Assembly: GCA_023525975.1 (NCBI GenBank)
Contig: CM042023.1
Location: 17,285,501 to 17,349,500 of the forward strand
Length of the DNA: 64,000 nucleotides
Origin: Smallanthus sonchifolius
Taxonomy: Eukaryota > Streptophyta > Magnoliopsida > Asterales > Asteraceae
Direction: 5' to 3'
Shown: positions 53,814-64,000 of the stretch, one piece after another
Layout: each line of letters starts with the position of its first letter
Position numbering within the stretch: position 1 is the first letter of the stretch
Notes under the pieces: generated by a model
The model's database searches: none
Seen by the model: the letters and a program-made list of their open reading frames with translations, nothing else
Told to the model about the DNA's origin: nothing
Made by a program: the position numbers and the translations under genes

Positions 53814-56799
53814 CTACCCGTTTCGTAGTCTATCCATCCGATCAACACTCTTTCTACCTCTTTCTAACTGTTGAAGGTCAACGCTTTTTCTTGACTTTTC
53901 AATCACATCCACACTTCTTCTTGACCTCTCCATTTGGTCAAACGACATCCTCATCTTTTCTATTTTTTCAACTTTCGTTTTCTCCATGCTTTTTCTCGGT
54001 TTCTCTCTTTTGTCAGTGCTCTTTCGTGACGCTTCAAACACGTCGGTGCTCCTTCTTGGCTGGTCAAAGTGCAGGTCAACGCTCCACCTTGAACTGCTGC
54101 TGTGCCTGTGTGATGGTGATTTCTCAACCGTCGATATAAACTTCTTTAGATGCCTGATGTATTCTGGATAGAGCTCCAAATCACAGTGGTTTCCACCTTT
54201 GATCCAAAGTGGTTCATATTTTTCTTTGCAAAGTTCCCATAGTTGCTTCCCGTGACAGAAATCAACAACATCATCTGCAGTGCCCTACAAAATCATAAAA
54301 AGTCTTCAGATGGAAATGGGACCCAAGAATCCATGATCACATCTATGTTCCTAGTTCCTAATATAAATGGAATTTTTCCCTTAAAAAATTTATCCATATT
54401 AGCATGTTTCCACATAAGCGATTTTTAAATTGTTTAGTGATCGAAAATTTGGGTAAAAAGACACTTTCGTTCAATTTTAACAAGTTAAAGCTTTAAAGGA
54501 TTTACTATTGGAGGGAAAAAGAGTTAAGGACTTATTTGAACAAAAAGTGAGAGTTAATTTCTTCAATTTTCCCTACATTAATATGTTTTATTGATAATCA
54601 GTCAAATGGATAAAAATATAAAATCAAGAAATACAGCTATAAAAGAAAATAGTCAAACGGCTTAAAAGTCACTCAAAGGATTCTCACATGTTTACACCCT
54701 ATTAAATTGCATTATTTGAATAAATTCAATCATTGTTTAAGTAATAGTTTCATAATCACGGGTTAACCTGACCCGAACTAAAAACTTACCTGGTTTAACT
54801 CAAACTCAAGTTAACCCGTTACCTCACCTACCTACTTTGACACTTATGCTAGACAGTATTGAGAATCTTTTTAATTTTTTAATCATTAAAAAGAGGAAGA
54901 TGGCAATCATTTAGAAATTAGCTGAGACATTAAATCAGTCCATAACATGATAAGCAAAACATGTACAGGGTAGGGGCCATCAACTCCAAGACTCAAAGAA
55001 CCAAATAATGACAGTCAGATGGTGCTAATTTTATATAAAGCAAAAACAATCATAAACCATCAAACAAGATAAACAATTTGATATGGGCCCGTTTAGTTGA
55101 CTATGTGGAATCTTTCAATACAATATTTTATTTCAACAAATTTATAGAAATTATGCATACTAAATCTCACTATCATGATTCATGTATAAAAGTTTGCAGA
55201 CTTACATGAATGATAAGCACAGGACAATCGACGACCGGGATTTTATCAATGTTCTGCAAAACCATAAAAAAAATATTTAATTTGAGATAACGATGAAAAG
55301 GGAGAAAATTTCCAATAATACCTTATAAATATCGAACCAATATGTGCGTTTAACAGGATACATGACTCTTAATCCTGATAATATAGGACTATGAAGAACA
55401 ACAGCTCTTAGACGAGGAAGACGGACTGCTAAATCTAAAGTGGGCCCACTTCCCACCGATTGACCGTAAAGGACAATATCTTCTTGCTTAGTTCCATAAC
55501 TTTCCTCAAGACATTTATAAACAGCTTCAATATCTGCATATGTATTATTCTCACTTGGCTGCACCACATTAAAAGTATGAGCTTGTTAATAAAAATTAGG
55601 ATCACCAACAGGGTGTTTGGATGCTTGCTTTTAGATTGAATAAGAACCAGAACCAGAACCAGAATCAGATAATCAGTTGATTAAAGCTAGGGTTGGGTAG
55701 TTAATTTCACATCAACCTTCATGAACAGTCTTTTATACATAACTAATTATTGTGAATTTGTGATTTTAGTTTAATCACACATCCAAGCACCCATTAAATT
55801 ATTCAAAGTATTTTATCTGTAAAATTTTTGAATTGGCTCACCTTCCCTGTGGATTGTCCATACCCAGAGTAGTCATACCTGCACATAATTACATGTCTTT
55901 ACCTTCGTGACATATATAAGGCAAAACTAATATACTGTATTTATGGACTACTTTTACAGCTGTTTAAAATTATTTGATATAATTATTAAAGCGATCAAGT
56001 TATCGACAAGCAGTGACTTTTACTTCTAATCAAGTGATCACGTTCTTCGTTAATCAAAGCTTTTAACATAATGATTATAACTATAAGTCAAAATTGTACA
56101 AAGCATATTTCTGAAATGTATACAACCTAACTTGAATTTCATCTAATTATTGAATCAAATCTATGAACAATCACAAAAAAATTTTTAAAAAAAGTAAAAC
56201 TCAAAATTTAATAAAAAATGTGCAAATCAATTTGCATAATTTTCATTTATGTCCTGAACAAAATAATAAAATAAATTAGGTTTTTTTCTATAATTCAATC
56301 ATCAAATTAAACAAACCCTAGAACATCCATCTTAACAAATCACTAGGAGATCTACGACTGTAAACAACTTCTTACTCACTAATTTACAAGTGGAATTTGA
56401 AATTGAGGATTAAATAACTACAGGCAGGCATGTAATTTAGGGTTTATTAAATTTAAGCGTGAAAATTAGGGTTTCTGAGATAGAGATGATACCATACCCC
56501 ATGAGATTGACTCGTAAGCGAATACTGAGTTCAATGAAGAGCTCATACATCTGGCCTAGATCGGCGGCGTTACCGTGTGAATACAGAACCGTAGAAGTAG
56601 CCATGGGGTGTCTGACGTATACAGCAACGATCTCCGATCCACGGCGAGTAGTCAGCTTAAGAATTTCGACGTTTTCTCGGTGAGGAAAGGGGCTTAGAAG
56701 CAGTAGACCAGTAAGTTCATCTTTCACCAGCTTGTAAGACGGTGGATTGGGCGGGAAGAAGGCGAATTTCGCCGCCATTGATGACGTCATCCCACCCAT
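53814..56799 (-). CDS. ABHD17-like alpha/beta hydrolase
   Basis: Five exons on the minus strand: 56498-56799, 55842-55878, 55322-55558, 55206-55253, 53814-54284, giving 364 residues with consistent phases. The start MGGMTSSMAAKFAFFPPNPP is typical of plant ABHD17 homologs. The catalytic set is visible: nucleophile Ser147 in GQSVGSG, Asp212/213 in GTADDVVD, His241 in GGNHCDLE. YSHGNAADLGQM supplies the oxyanion region. Animal ABHD17 proteins remove palmitate from membrane proteins; the plant role is inferred. The C-terminal about 90 residues are a plant-type basic tail with seven R-x-S repeats (RRSTD, RKSTD, RKSME, RMSFD, RRSVD, RKSVD, RKSVD), likely phosphorylation sites. An upstream in-frame ATG at 56862 exists; 56799 fits the family better. 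Confidence 0.95.
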
Positions 56800-56937
56800 C
56801 ACACACACACACACAGAGCAAGTTAGCTGTTGGTGACTTGACGGAGGAAGAAGATGAATCATACAATCAGTGGCAGAATGTGATCCCCAGAAAACATGGG
56901 AGAAAGGTGAAATCGGCGATTATTTAATTCAATTGTA

Positions 56938-56978
56938 GGGAGGGAGGGAGGAGGAGGAGGGAGGGGGTGGGGTGGGGC
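56938..56978 (+). promoter_or_regulatory. G-quadruplex-prone purine tract upstream of the ABHD17-like gene
   Basis: Runs gggagggagggagg and gggagggggtggggtgggg lie within 41 bp, about 140 bp upstream of the start codon, on the non-transcribed strand relative to the minus-strand gene's RNA. Several sets of four G-runs with short loops are available. Whether it is regulatory is inference. Confidence 0.5.
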
Positions 56979-57219
56979 ACCCTTGCTCTGCGCATGGATG
57001 ATGATATTTCTTTTTTTTTATTATTATTATTAAAGTCTCCTTTAATAAGTTTGAATGCACTCTCCCTCCCTCACTTTTTACTCTTCTGTCCCTTTCAATA
57101 TTATTAAAGAAATCTAGGGTAATTTGCTTACATTATAAATTATAATTATAAAATCATTATTACCTAATTAAGTAAGTGATGGATCCAAGAGTTCATGGTT
57201 CATCAAGTTTAGTGGAAAA

Positions 57220-57603
57220 TAATGTTTTCAAAACTGGACTGACTACTGTGACCAGGAACCAGCTATAGAATTGACCCGATTGAGTGCATTTGAAACAACC
57301 GGTTGAACTAGTGAACTAGACATGGTGGTTGGATCGGATTTTAATATTTTTTTATTTTTTATTCAAAATGTCATTTTTTTTGTTGGCTTACAAGTTACAA
57401 CTTCATGCTTCATGTTTTATTTATTTAAGACTATATTTTATTAAAATTATAAATTCACACCAAATATTATTTGGTAGTTTCTATTTTTTTTAAAATAAGT
57501 TATATATATAGTTCTATTTTTTAAAATATTTATGACCTCATTCTATTTTAAAACTGGAAATGGATCGGTAAGAAAGTCACCCGGTCCGGTTATGAAAACA
57601 TTC
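57220..57603. mobile_element. hAT-like MITE
   Basis: 384 bp. The left end taatgttttcaaaactggac and the right end read inward, gaatgttttcataaccggac, are inverted repeats. Flanking 8-mers GTGGAAAA (57212-57219) and GTGAAAAA (57604-57611) differ at one base. No coding content. Confidence 0.6.
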
Positions 57604-57659
57604 GTGAAAAATTATATTTTGCACAAAAGTTCACACCCAATAAAAAAGAATGTAAAATA

Positions 57660-58440
57660 AGAGGAGCTCGAATACGTCATATTTATCTCACATGTTGATG
57701 ACGTAAGTAGAACCTTAGGCAAGGACCACCGCTCAATAAGGCCAGGCAAGAACGCAAGGCGTCCTAGCCGGCTAAGCCAAGGAGACCAAGCTAAGGGAGA
57801 CCAAAACTAGGAGAGCAAAGCCAAGGTAGGATAAGGACAAGAAAGGAGCCAAGGATACCCCCGAACAATATGAAGTTCTCTGGAAAAGCAATTCTAGTCA
57901 AATCAGCCAAACAGTGGCACGACAGAAATGGCAGACGACGCAACAATTCCTAATACACCAAGGGAAAGGCGATGCACAAAAGAAGCAAGGACAGAGAACG
58001 CAGGAGTGTACAGGGAAAACACTTTTTTTCCATCTTTGTTATTAGAGCATGTCAAACCCTAGCAGTAGAAGCCCAAGTATTATGAACACTACAGACCTGG
58101 GATAATGTGATAGTCAACTTATTGCGTCAATTTATGAGCCCCTTGAAGAATCGAGGCACGTCCCATTTAACAATGAATCCTAGGGATCCCAATATGAATA
58201 ACGAGGACCAAAGGAAATCTCTCCACTATTCCAAAAATCAGACCTATAAATAAGGACTCACCACCCAGGTACACACATTCACTTCCAAGTACTCACTTCA
58301 CACTTACTCTTAAATCTCTAAAAAAAACTCTTATATGATTTTCACGTCGGAGGTAGATCGCAGGGGACCCTCCCGTGTGGTGAGCCTAACAGTTTGTTCA
58401 TCTTAACAGGACCCTTCAGATTTGGCTTATTTCCCTGGCG
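57660..58440 (+). mobile_element. LTR relic, probably Ty3/gypsy
   Basis: Reads like a long terminal repeat: A/G-rich U3 with many ccaagg/aggcaag motifs, a TATA box (cctataaataagg, about 58244), and a U5-like end (ggagggtc-type text and aacaggacccttcagatttgg). The ends are not fixed and no target duplication was found. Confidence 0.45.
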
Positions 58441-58791
58441 CAGCAATACATGTATTGTGAAATTGTACATTTTAACATAATACTATGTATTATGTTGTAC
58501 TATACAACTATGTAGTATTATATTTTACAATAAATTACAACCTATTTTCCTCGCATTTTCTTGAAAACTTGTAGCACAAACCGTTGAGCATAAGTAAATT
58601 TCAAATGATGGAGCGTGAGACCTTGTTTTCATGAGGTGGAAAAGTAGATATAGGCATGAAAAGCCATAATGAGTATAGAGAATGTGCACTGTTTTTTTTT
58701 CTTTTCTTTTTCTCTTTTTTAGGTTTTGGATAAAGAAGAAGAAGAAGAAAAATAGTGATTTGCCTCGGCTTTTATGAGGTCCCAATTGCAA

Positions 58792-59068
58792 CAGGCCGTC
58801 TGCGAGATTTTTGCTGCCCTGTGCGAGTACTAGAAAATAAGTCCCTCTTTAGAACATGTAATTTCTAAGAGATTGAGTAAAGGGCCTCTTAAAATTATTT
58901 TTTAACTTATTAAGTTCACTCTATAACATATAATTAGTAATAAGTTTATAATTTTTTTATATATGTTAATCGACCTATGGTATATAAACAGGAAAAAAAA
59001 TTTGAGCCCCCTTTGAAACATGGGCCATGTGCGGTCGCCCACCCTGCACACCCTCAAAGACGGCCCTG
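58792..59068. mobile_element. hAT-type MITE
   Basis: 277 bp with a perfect 8-bp target duplication AATTGCAA (58784-58791 and 59069-59076). The ends are caggccgtctgcgag and, inward from the right, cagggccgtctttgag. No coding content. Confidence 0.88.
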
Positions 59069-59076
59069 AATTGCAA

Positions 59077-59860
59077 CATAAACACGTTTGGGCATACTTA
59101 CATAATCTGTTCTTAAATCAACCATAATACTTATATGGGTAGCTACACATTTATATCATACATACATGTATATAATGTGATGTGCTTTCACCATGCATAC
59201 ATGTGTGGTATGGTAAATTCTTGGGATCGGAAGAAAAAAGCCACAATCTTTATCTATGATGGGTCCATTCATGACTTTGTTAAAGTGATGTTCCCTCAAT
59301 AATAAACACAAGGCATAAGACCTAAATCATGGTCCTCTTCTTCCAAAAGTAAAATGTTTATTCTCATAAAGACTGTTATAAAGAGCATGTGCCTCCCATG
59401 TGTGACCCGCCTTATGTACCATTGTGCCGAATGTCGATAAACGACACTAGTTGGTTTTCAAGACTAGCGAACGCTAAAAGATATTCAAATGATCGGGACG
59501 AAGTTGATGCAAACTATGATAAGTTTACTAGTTTGTAATCCAGGGTGTGAAGTGATTTGAAAAGTAAAGAATCCCAGATCACACCTCTACTTACCTTTCA
59601 TATGCTCCTAATAATTGAGACATGACAACAACAATCTAAACTTTTATTTTTTTTTCTTATTTATGTACTTCAAAGTTCAAAACAAAATGTGATAGCATAA
59701 TTGAAAAATGAAAAGATATTCAGAATAACAAATCTGAACTTGACTGACTCGGTTTTTTAAACTGAGAATTAGGGTTTTATTTTCTTTTAAAAATTAATAA
59801 AAATCAAAGCTGAACTTGAGTGACTCTTTTTCTGAAATTGGAAATTATGGTTTTATTTAG
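59077..59860. other. Intergenic DNA
   Basis: No gene or element recognised in about 780 bp before the tRNA gene. Confidence 0.45.
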
Positions 59861-59867
59861 AAAAAAA
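59861..59867 (-). terminator. Pol III terminator of tRNA-Thr
   Basis: Seven T on the minus strand, three bases after the mature tRNA 3' end. Confidence 0.8.
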
Positions 59868-59870
59868 GTA

Positions 59871-59942
59871 TGCCCCCATGCAGGATCGAACTACAGACCT
59901 CCAGTTTACAAGACTGGCGCTCTACCACTGAGCTATAGGGGC
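59871..59942 (-). tRNA. tRNA-Thr (TGT anticodon)
   Basis: A 72-nt cloverleaf on the minus strand. Acceptor GCCCCTA pairs with TGGGGGC (one G-T pair), discriminator A. D-arm GCTCAGTGGTAGAGC. Anticodon arm CCAGT-CTTGTAA-ACTGG with anticodon TGT. T-arm TGTAG-TTCGATC-CTGCA with one G-T pair. No intron. The CCA end is not encoded, as expected for a nuclear gene. A T-run follows for Pol III termination. Confidence 0.93.
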
Positions 59943-60754
59943 TTAGTTTACTTAATCTAGGAGTTTAATATATTTATTCATTTTTTTATTTGTATCATAT
60001 TGATAAAGTTATCAAACTAAGCACGTGCTAAAATCGCTTAACACACAAAAAATGCTTTACTTAAAAAAAAATTAACAAAACGTAATGTTTAGAATTTTTA
60101 AAAAATTTTAAATTAAATGTTCAATAAAAATATTATTAAAAAACAAAACAAAATCAAATTAAAGCTTCACCGTTGAGGCTCCCTCTCCACGCACGGGAAG
60201 AGGAATGGCGGGCACCACATAATGGTGGTGTTTCCCGACGAGCACCGCATGCCAACTCAGCGGCTCAGCCCCACGGGATCTTGCAAGGCAAGTATACCCA
60301 TTTACCTTAGTGAATTCTATCCAATAGCAATAGACTACATAATATCGGGAACCCTAAAACGTACTGCACCATCACATGGCTAACCTTGCGCTAATTGTGA
60401 TGTACGGATTTGTAAAACGATCCAATTAAAACATTATCACATTACTCGCTCAACTAGCCATGAACTTATGTATTAATTCAATATCCTCAACCACATGTTA
60501 TCCTAGACTCACATTTAAAAATAACTATTTTATAGTTAAGATATATAGTTTAATTTTGATGTCAAAACGTGTATAAAACATGATAAAATCTTAAAATAGT
60601 GTCAAAATGTAAACTTTATCAAATTAAAAAACTTTGAATGTATACTTTAGGGGGGCATTTCCATATCTCCTCTAAACCTACAAAATATTAAATTTTCCCG
60701 GTATCATATTAAAGAAGTTATACATTATTTATTGAAATCCAATGTTTTTAAAAA
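59943..60754. other. Intergenic DNA
   Basis: Around 60175-60290 there is a GC-richer patch with a small hairpin (gggcaccac...gtggtgtttccc) that I cannot assign. Otherwise AT-rich. Confidence 0.45.
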
Positions 60755-60973
60755 GGGAAAACTTCATAGAAATGTAACAATTAAACAGGTAAAAATTGAG
60801 TGACTAAATTTTTAAGTGCCATGTCAGCCTGAAAACCTGTTAAACAGGTAAAAACTAAAAAGTATCTGATTAACATGTTACGTGAAAGTTGAGTGACTAA
60901 ATCAGGATAAAAAAATTTAAGTGGCTTAATTGGAACAGTTTAAAAAATTTGTTACATTTTTATGAAGTTTCCC
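60755..60973. mobile_element. MITE, possibly Mutator-type
   Basis: 219 bp with inverted ends: gggaaaacttcatagaaatg on the left and, inward from the right, gggaaacttcataaaaatg. Flanking 10-mers TTTTTAAAAA and ATTTCAAAAA agree at 8 of 10 bases, so a 9-10-bp duplication is possible. Confidence 0.65.
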
Positions 60974-61769
60974 ATTTCAAAAATGATATATTACAAGTTT
61001 AGTTATCGTCTCTGACACCATCTATGAACTTGGTTGTGGTTTAGCATTGGACTAGAGAGATGAGAATGGGCCTTGACACCATTTACAGATGGTGATGATA
61101 ATAAACTCTTGTTTTGTTCTTTACTTATAATTATAACCTAAAAGGCTAATCGTCTATGAAAATTTATATTCAAAGTTGCATTTATTCAGCCCGTGTAATA
61201 CACAAGAATCTAACCTAGTATCTTTATAAAAAGTGGAAAAGAAATAATGTATTCTTAAAATATCACAACTCCATCAAATAATATTTAACATACTTGACAC
61301 CATTAAACCAACTACTAAATTAAATGAATCACACATCAACTTTTACTTTCTCGTCTCTTTCTTTCCATCTCTCCCTCAAACTCTCTATTTTTATCTTTAT
61401 GCCTTTAATTCGTTAAATTCCTGTGACTTTATAATAGGTAGGTGTAAATGTGTAATTGAATATGAACATGAATCAGTAACGACCGATTAATCATCTTCAA
61501 CTACGGTTTTGGTGAAAATGAAACTGTAGTATTCATCCATATAGGGAAAGAGTGATGTCGTTCATAAATGGTGTTGGAAATGACAATGATGATGAGACAC
61601 AAAGGGATATCATGATAATATTCACATTGATTGTTGGGTTGAAGAATGAAATGAATTTGGAGGGATAATCCCATTGCAATAATTAGTTAAAATCGAATAC
61701 GAAATGAGATGGAAATTCTAACACCTTATGTAACGCCCGAAATCTCAAATTATATTATTTTATTTATAA
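60974..61769. other. Intergenic DNA
   Basis: No gene recognised. A dispersed-repeat-like phrase (ttatgtaacgcccgaaatctc) occurs just before the Helitron end. Confidence 0.45.
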
Positions 61770-62632
61770 CTACGTTAGAAACTCATGTATTACATGAGTT
61801 GAATAATGAAAACGATATATTTTATAAATATGTACATACTTCTTATGATTGAAAGTATGTTTTACATATAATAATGAAAAAAATGAAAAGTTACAGTTAT
61901 AATTTACAAATCGACAAATACTTCTTTATATATAACATTTAATGTTAGATTGGTAAATTTATCATCTTTATCTAAAATTAATAGTTTCAGTCTTTCTCTA
62001 CTTTTAACTTTGAATAATGTGACATATAACTGACCATGCGTAAAAACTAGTTGTTTAAAAAACAAACCAACTCTCGATAGTGATTGTACTTGACTATTAT
62101 TTATCATTATCGCAAAACATACAGCAAGTGAAAATTGCCTTCTTTGAAATTTAAAATGAATCATTTTGTCTAACATTGTCAAACCAATTTTAGGGATAAA
62201 AGTGCGACTCCTAATATTACTTTCAGATATGTTCTCTGCTTCTATATAAAGATGCACAAAAAAACCGGTTCCTGAACCGGACCCGGTTCCTACCCACTTT
62301 TCAGTGGACCCGGTTCGTACCCGCTTGAACCTGCCTGTTCCGAACTGGTTCCCCCATTTGATATTTTGAGAGGTTCCGACCTGGACCTGGTTTCAACCCG
62401 ATCCAAAAAAACCTGTTCCGAACAGGTTCTATTTGTTGGAACAAAAATGACCGTTAAAAAATGGCTATATAGCCGTTTGGAACCGGTTCTAGCTATTTTT
62501 AAACCGTTTTAACACCTAAAGGCTTGATATAAATAGAAGTTATGTATATGGGTTGAGTATCCAAGCTAAAAACGCAAAACCGAACGAGAAAACGTAAAAA
62601 ATACTATCATTTTACTCTCTCTTCTTCTACAA

Positions 62633-62866
62633 ATGGTTGATAACGTTGCTGGGTCATCTGTAACGGTGATAAAAGTTATTACTATGAATAGAAACCCAAA
62701 TATTTGGCAATATTTTGATCTTTGTGAGATGTCAACCGGGCCGAACAAGGCTCGTTGCCAGTTGTGCAGGAAGTTTTTTTCAAAAGATTCAAACTCAACC
62801 TTGCGGAAACACTTAGACAAGTACTGCAGGTTGTATGACGAGACGAAGGTTTCAAACAATGAGTAG
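62633..62866 (+). CDS. BED-type zinc finger ORF (hAT transposase N-terminus)
   Basis: 77 residues. NIWQYFDLCEMS then CQLCRKFFSKDSNSTLRKHL and DKYC form a BED zinc finger (C-x2-C ... H-x4-C), the DNA-binding N-terminus of hAT transposases. It stops at 62866 with no RNase H-like core downstream. As a short DNA-binding protein it could compete for transposon ends, but that is speculation. Confidence 0.7.
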   Translation: MVDNVAGSSVTVIKVITMNRNPNIWQYFDLCEMSTGPNKARCQLCRKFFSKDSNSTLRKHLDKYCRLYDETKVSNNE

Positions 62867-63123
62867 TGCTAGCATGCTAAGGGTAATGTAATAATAACTG
62901 GTTCCGAAACCGTTTTATTATTTTTAGTGTGATATTTAATATTATTTGTTAGTTGTTTTTAAGTGAGTATTATATATATTTATTAATAACTGCAAACAAC
63001 TTAATTTATTAACTGAAAACATTACACAATGGTGAATTTCGATTCACAACTTGAAAACAATACAAAATTAATTGTCGATTACAAGCTCCCAAGTTATTAA
63101 CTTACCAAACGATTTCCATGAAC

Positions 63124-63426
63124 TCATGCATATTCAGCACAAGATTCTTCGACAACTTTATGGTTGTTATTTGGATCTTCCAATGCATCCATATGTCTTC
63201 TGTAGATTGTGTGAAACCTCTCAACCACTAACGATATACTACGCCACTTTGACATTATTTGAGCCTTTGTATGCTGCGTATCAGAATCCATTCCCTCGTA
63301 GAATCTATCCTTAATGCGATCCCATATTAAATCAGGATCTGATAACTCATCACTTGTAGTCTCGGCTCTAACGTGTACCATCGCAAGGGCCAGGCCGTAC
63401 TCCTCGTCTTCGGTCCAAAAGTTCAT
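63124..63426 (-). CDS. SANT/Myb-like ORF of transposon origin
   Basis: 100 residues from MNFWTEDEEYGLALAMVHVR. The W-T-E-D-E-E start, the later W-D-R-I-K-D-R-F block and SKWRSISLVVERFHTIYRRH resemble the Myb/SANT protein (ORF1) of PIF/Harbinger elements and the plant NAM-associated family. It is in the opposite orientation to the BED finger, so it was probably picked up from another element. An in-frame upstream ATG at 63573 exists but the domain starts at 63426. Confidence 0.6.
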   Translation of the reverse strand: MNFWTEDEEYGLALAMVHVRAETTSDELSDPDLIWDRIKDRFYEGMDSDTQHTKAQIMSKWRSISLVVERFHTIYRRHMDALEDPNNNHKVVEESCAEYA

Positions 63427-64000
63427 TTTTTGTGAGTAAATAGTGGAGAAAATATTTGTGATTTGAGAGTGGAGTAAAATTTTTTGTGTGTAAAATATGG
63501 TTGATATTGAGTTGTATTTCATAGTGTTATTGTGTATAAAAAATGGTGTAAAAAGGTTAGAACCGTTTGGCAACGGTCGGAACCGGTTCCTACACGGAAC
63601 CGAACCGGTTCGTACCCTAACCTACCCGGTTCCATATGGGTACTGTCCATCCACCCTCAAACTGGTTCCGGTTCGGACCTGGTTATTCAGTGGAACCAGT
63701 CCTAATTGGAACAGGTCTAGCCAAGAACCGGTTCGTACCCGGGTCCGGTTCCGGCCCAAAAACCGTTTTGTGCATCTCTACTTCTATAGCACGATTACCC
63801 ATTGATATCACATGTAGTCTAGTATAATTACATAAACCATTTTTCTGATCAATATTTCTTAGTAGCATAACTGGAATACCAACCTTTAATATTAACTTAT
63901 GGTTTGGCAAACCTAAGAGTTTAAGTCCATTTAAAAAGTCAGGTGAGTATAAACATTCATCAAGGTTATCGTGAACATAATCTGACTGACAGATCCTATC

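Larger units (their letters stand above)
62247..63780 (+). mobile_element. Ac-like hAT element carrying a BED zinc finger, inside the Helitron
   Basis: 1,534 bp with a perfect 8-bp target duplication CTTCTATA (62239-62246 and 63781-63788). The ends taaagatgcacaaaa and, inward from the right, tagagatgcacaaaa match the type seen at 38507-39190. The outer 200 bp on both sides are packed with gaaccggttcc-type repeats. Inside are a BED-finger frame on the plus strand and a SANT/Myb-like frame on the minus strand. The transposase core is absent, so it is non-autonomous. Confidence 0.92.
61770..64000 (-). mobile_element. Helitron, 3' part, running off the right edge
   Basis: On the minus strand the Rep/helicase gene ends at 61904. 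About 110 bp further comes a perfect hairpin (ACTCATGTA-TACATGAGT, about 61781-61800) and the end AACGTAG before T. Helicase, then hairpin, then a short terminal tetranucleotide is the Helitron 3' layout. The usual CTAG reads GTAG here. The element is interrupted by the hAT insertion at 62247-63780. Confidence 0.8.
61904..64000 (-). pseudogene. Helitron helicase (PIF1-like), C-terminal part, split by hAT insertion
   Basis: Coding segments 63789-64000 and 61904-62246 on the minus strand. The first has YSPDFLNGLKLLGLPNHKL and VGIPVMLLRNIDQKNGLCN; the second has VGLFFKQLVFTHGQLYVTLF and LNVIYKEVF, all typical of the PIF1-type helicase of plant Helitrons. They are separated by 1,542 bp made of an hAT element and its target duplication. 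Apart from that insertion both parts are open, so the break looks recent relative to the helicase. The N-terminal helicase and Rep parts lie beyond the window. Confidence 0.9.

Noticed and set aside
60175..60290. Possible exon in the GC-richer patch
   Set aside because: No open frame of useful length and no splice support; only a small hairpin is evident.

Overview
This window reads as nuclear DNA of a flowering plant. Spliceosomal introns, plant-specific gene families, LTR retrotransposons primed by initiator-Met tRNA, and a decayed plastid segment in the order ycf1-rps15-ndhH-ndhA all point that way. The repeat types and the plastid relic suggest an asterid, possibly Asteraceae, but that is inference. 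The sequence is AT-rich and dominated by nested transposable elements. Six protein genes and one tRNA gene look intact.

Layout. 1-3735: decayed Ty3/gypsy element (minus). 4180-5764: a 220-bp tandem duplication whose second copy holds a 1.14-kb non-autonomous LTR element with a perfect 5-bp target duplication. 5765-9163: fragments of an OSCA-type channel gene and an HMG-box gene upstream of a possible Helitron 3' end. 9179-10301: a second small LTR element with an hAT MITE inside. 10524-15703: full-length but frameshifted Copia element ending 170 bp from the next gene. 15874-17996 (+): cystinosin-like lysosomal cystine transporter, facing 18255-20627 (-), a TPX2-domain WVD2-LIKE 7 protein. 22225-26873: Copia derivative holding a 2,975-bp solo LTR. 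27050-27486: short Helitron. 29273-29831 (+): BAG-like protein with only its ubiquitin-like domain. 30539-32112: tandem repeat, PIF/Harbinger MITE and SINE. 32809-35517 (-): CCT-domain protein with a Mutator-type MITE in its last intron. 37057-39190: dead Harbinger transposase and an Ac-like hAT element. 40374-48081: nuclear plastid DNA split by a 2,633-bp solo LTR. 49279-49683 (-): arabinogalactan protein. 50114-53475: hAT and Harbinger-type elements. 53814-56799 (-): ABHD17-like serine hydrolase. 57220-60973: MITEs, an LTR relic and tRNA-Thr(TGT). 61770-64000: 3' part of a Helitron whose helicase is split by a 1.5-kb hAT element.

The host genes do not form a pathway. Their roles are vacuolar/lysosomal cystine export, microtubule binding, a ubiquitin-like chaperone cofactor relative, a CCT regulator, a cell-surface proteoglycan and a depalmitoylase-like hydrolase. 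The main interest is the clear order of events recorded by exact target-site duplications, and an unexplained run of eight small hairpins in the solo LTR inside the plastid DNA. Exon coordinates were derived by hand from splice sites, reading frame and remembered family sequences; no database search was run.
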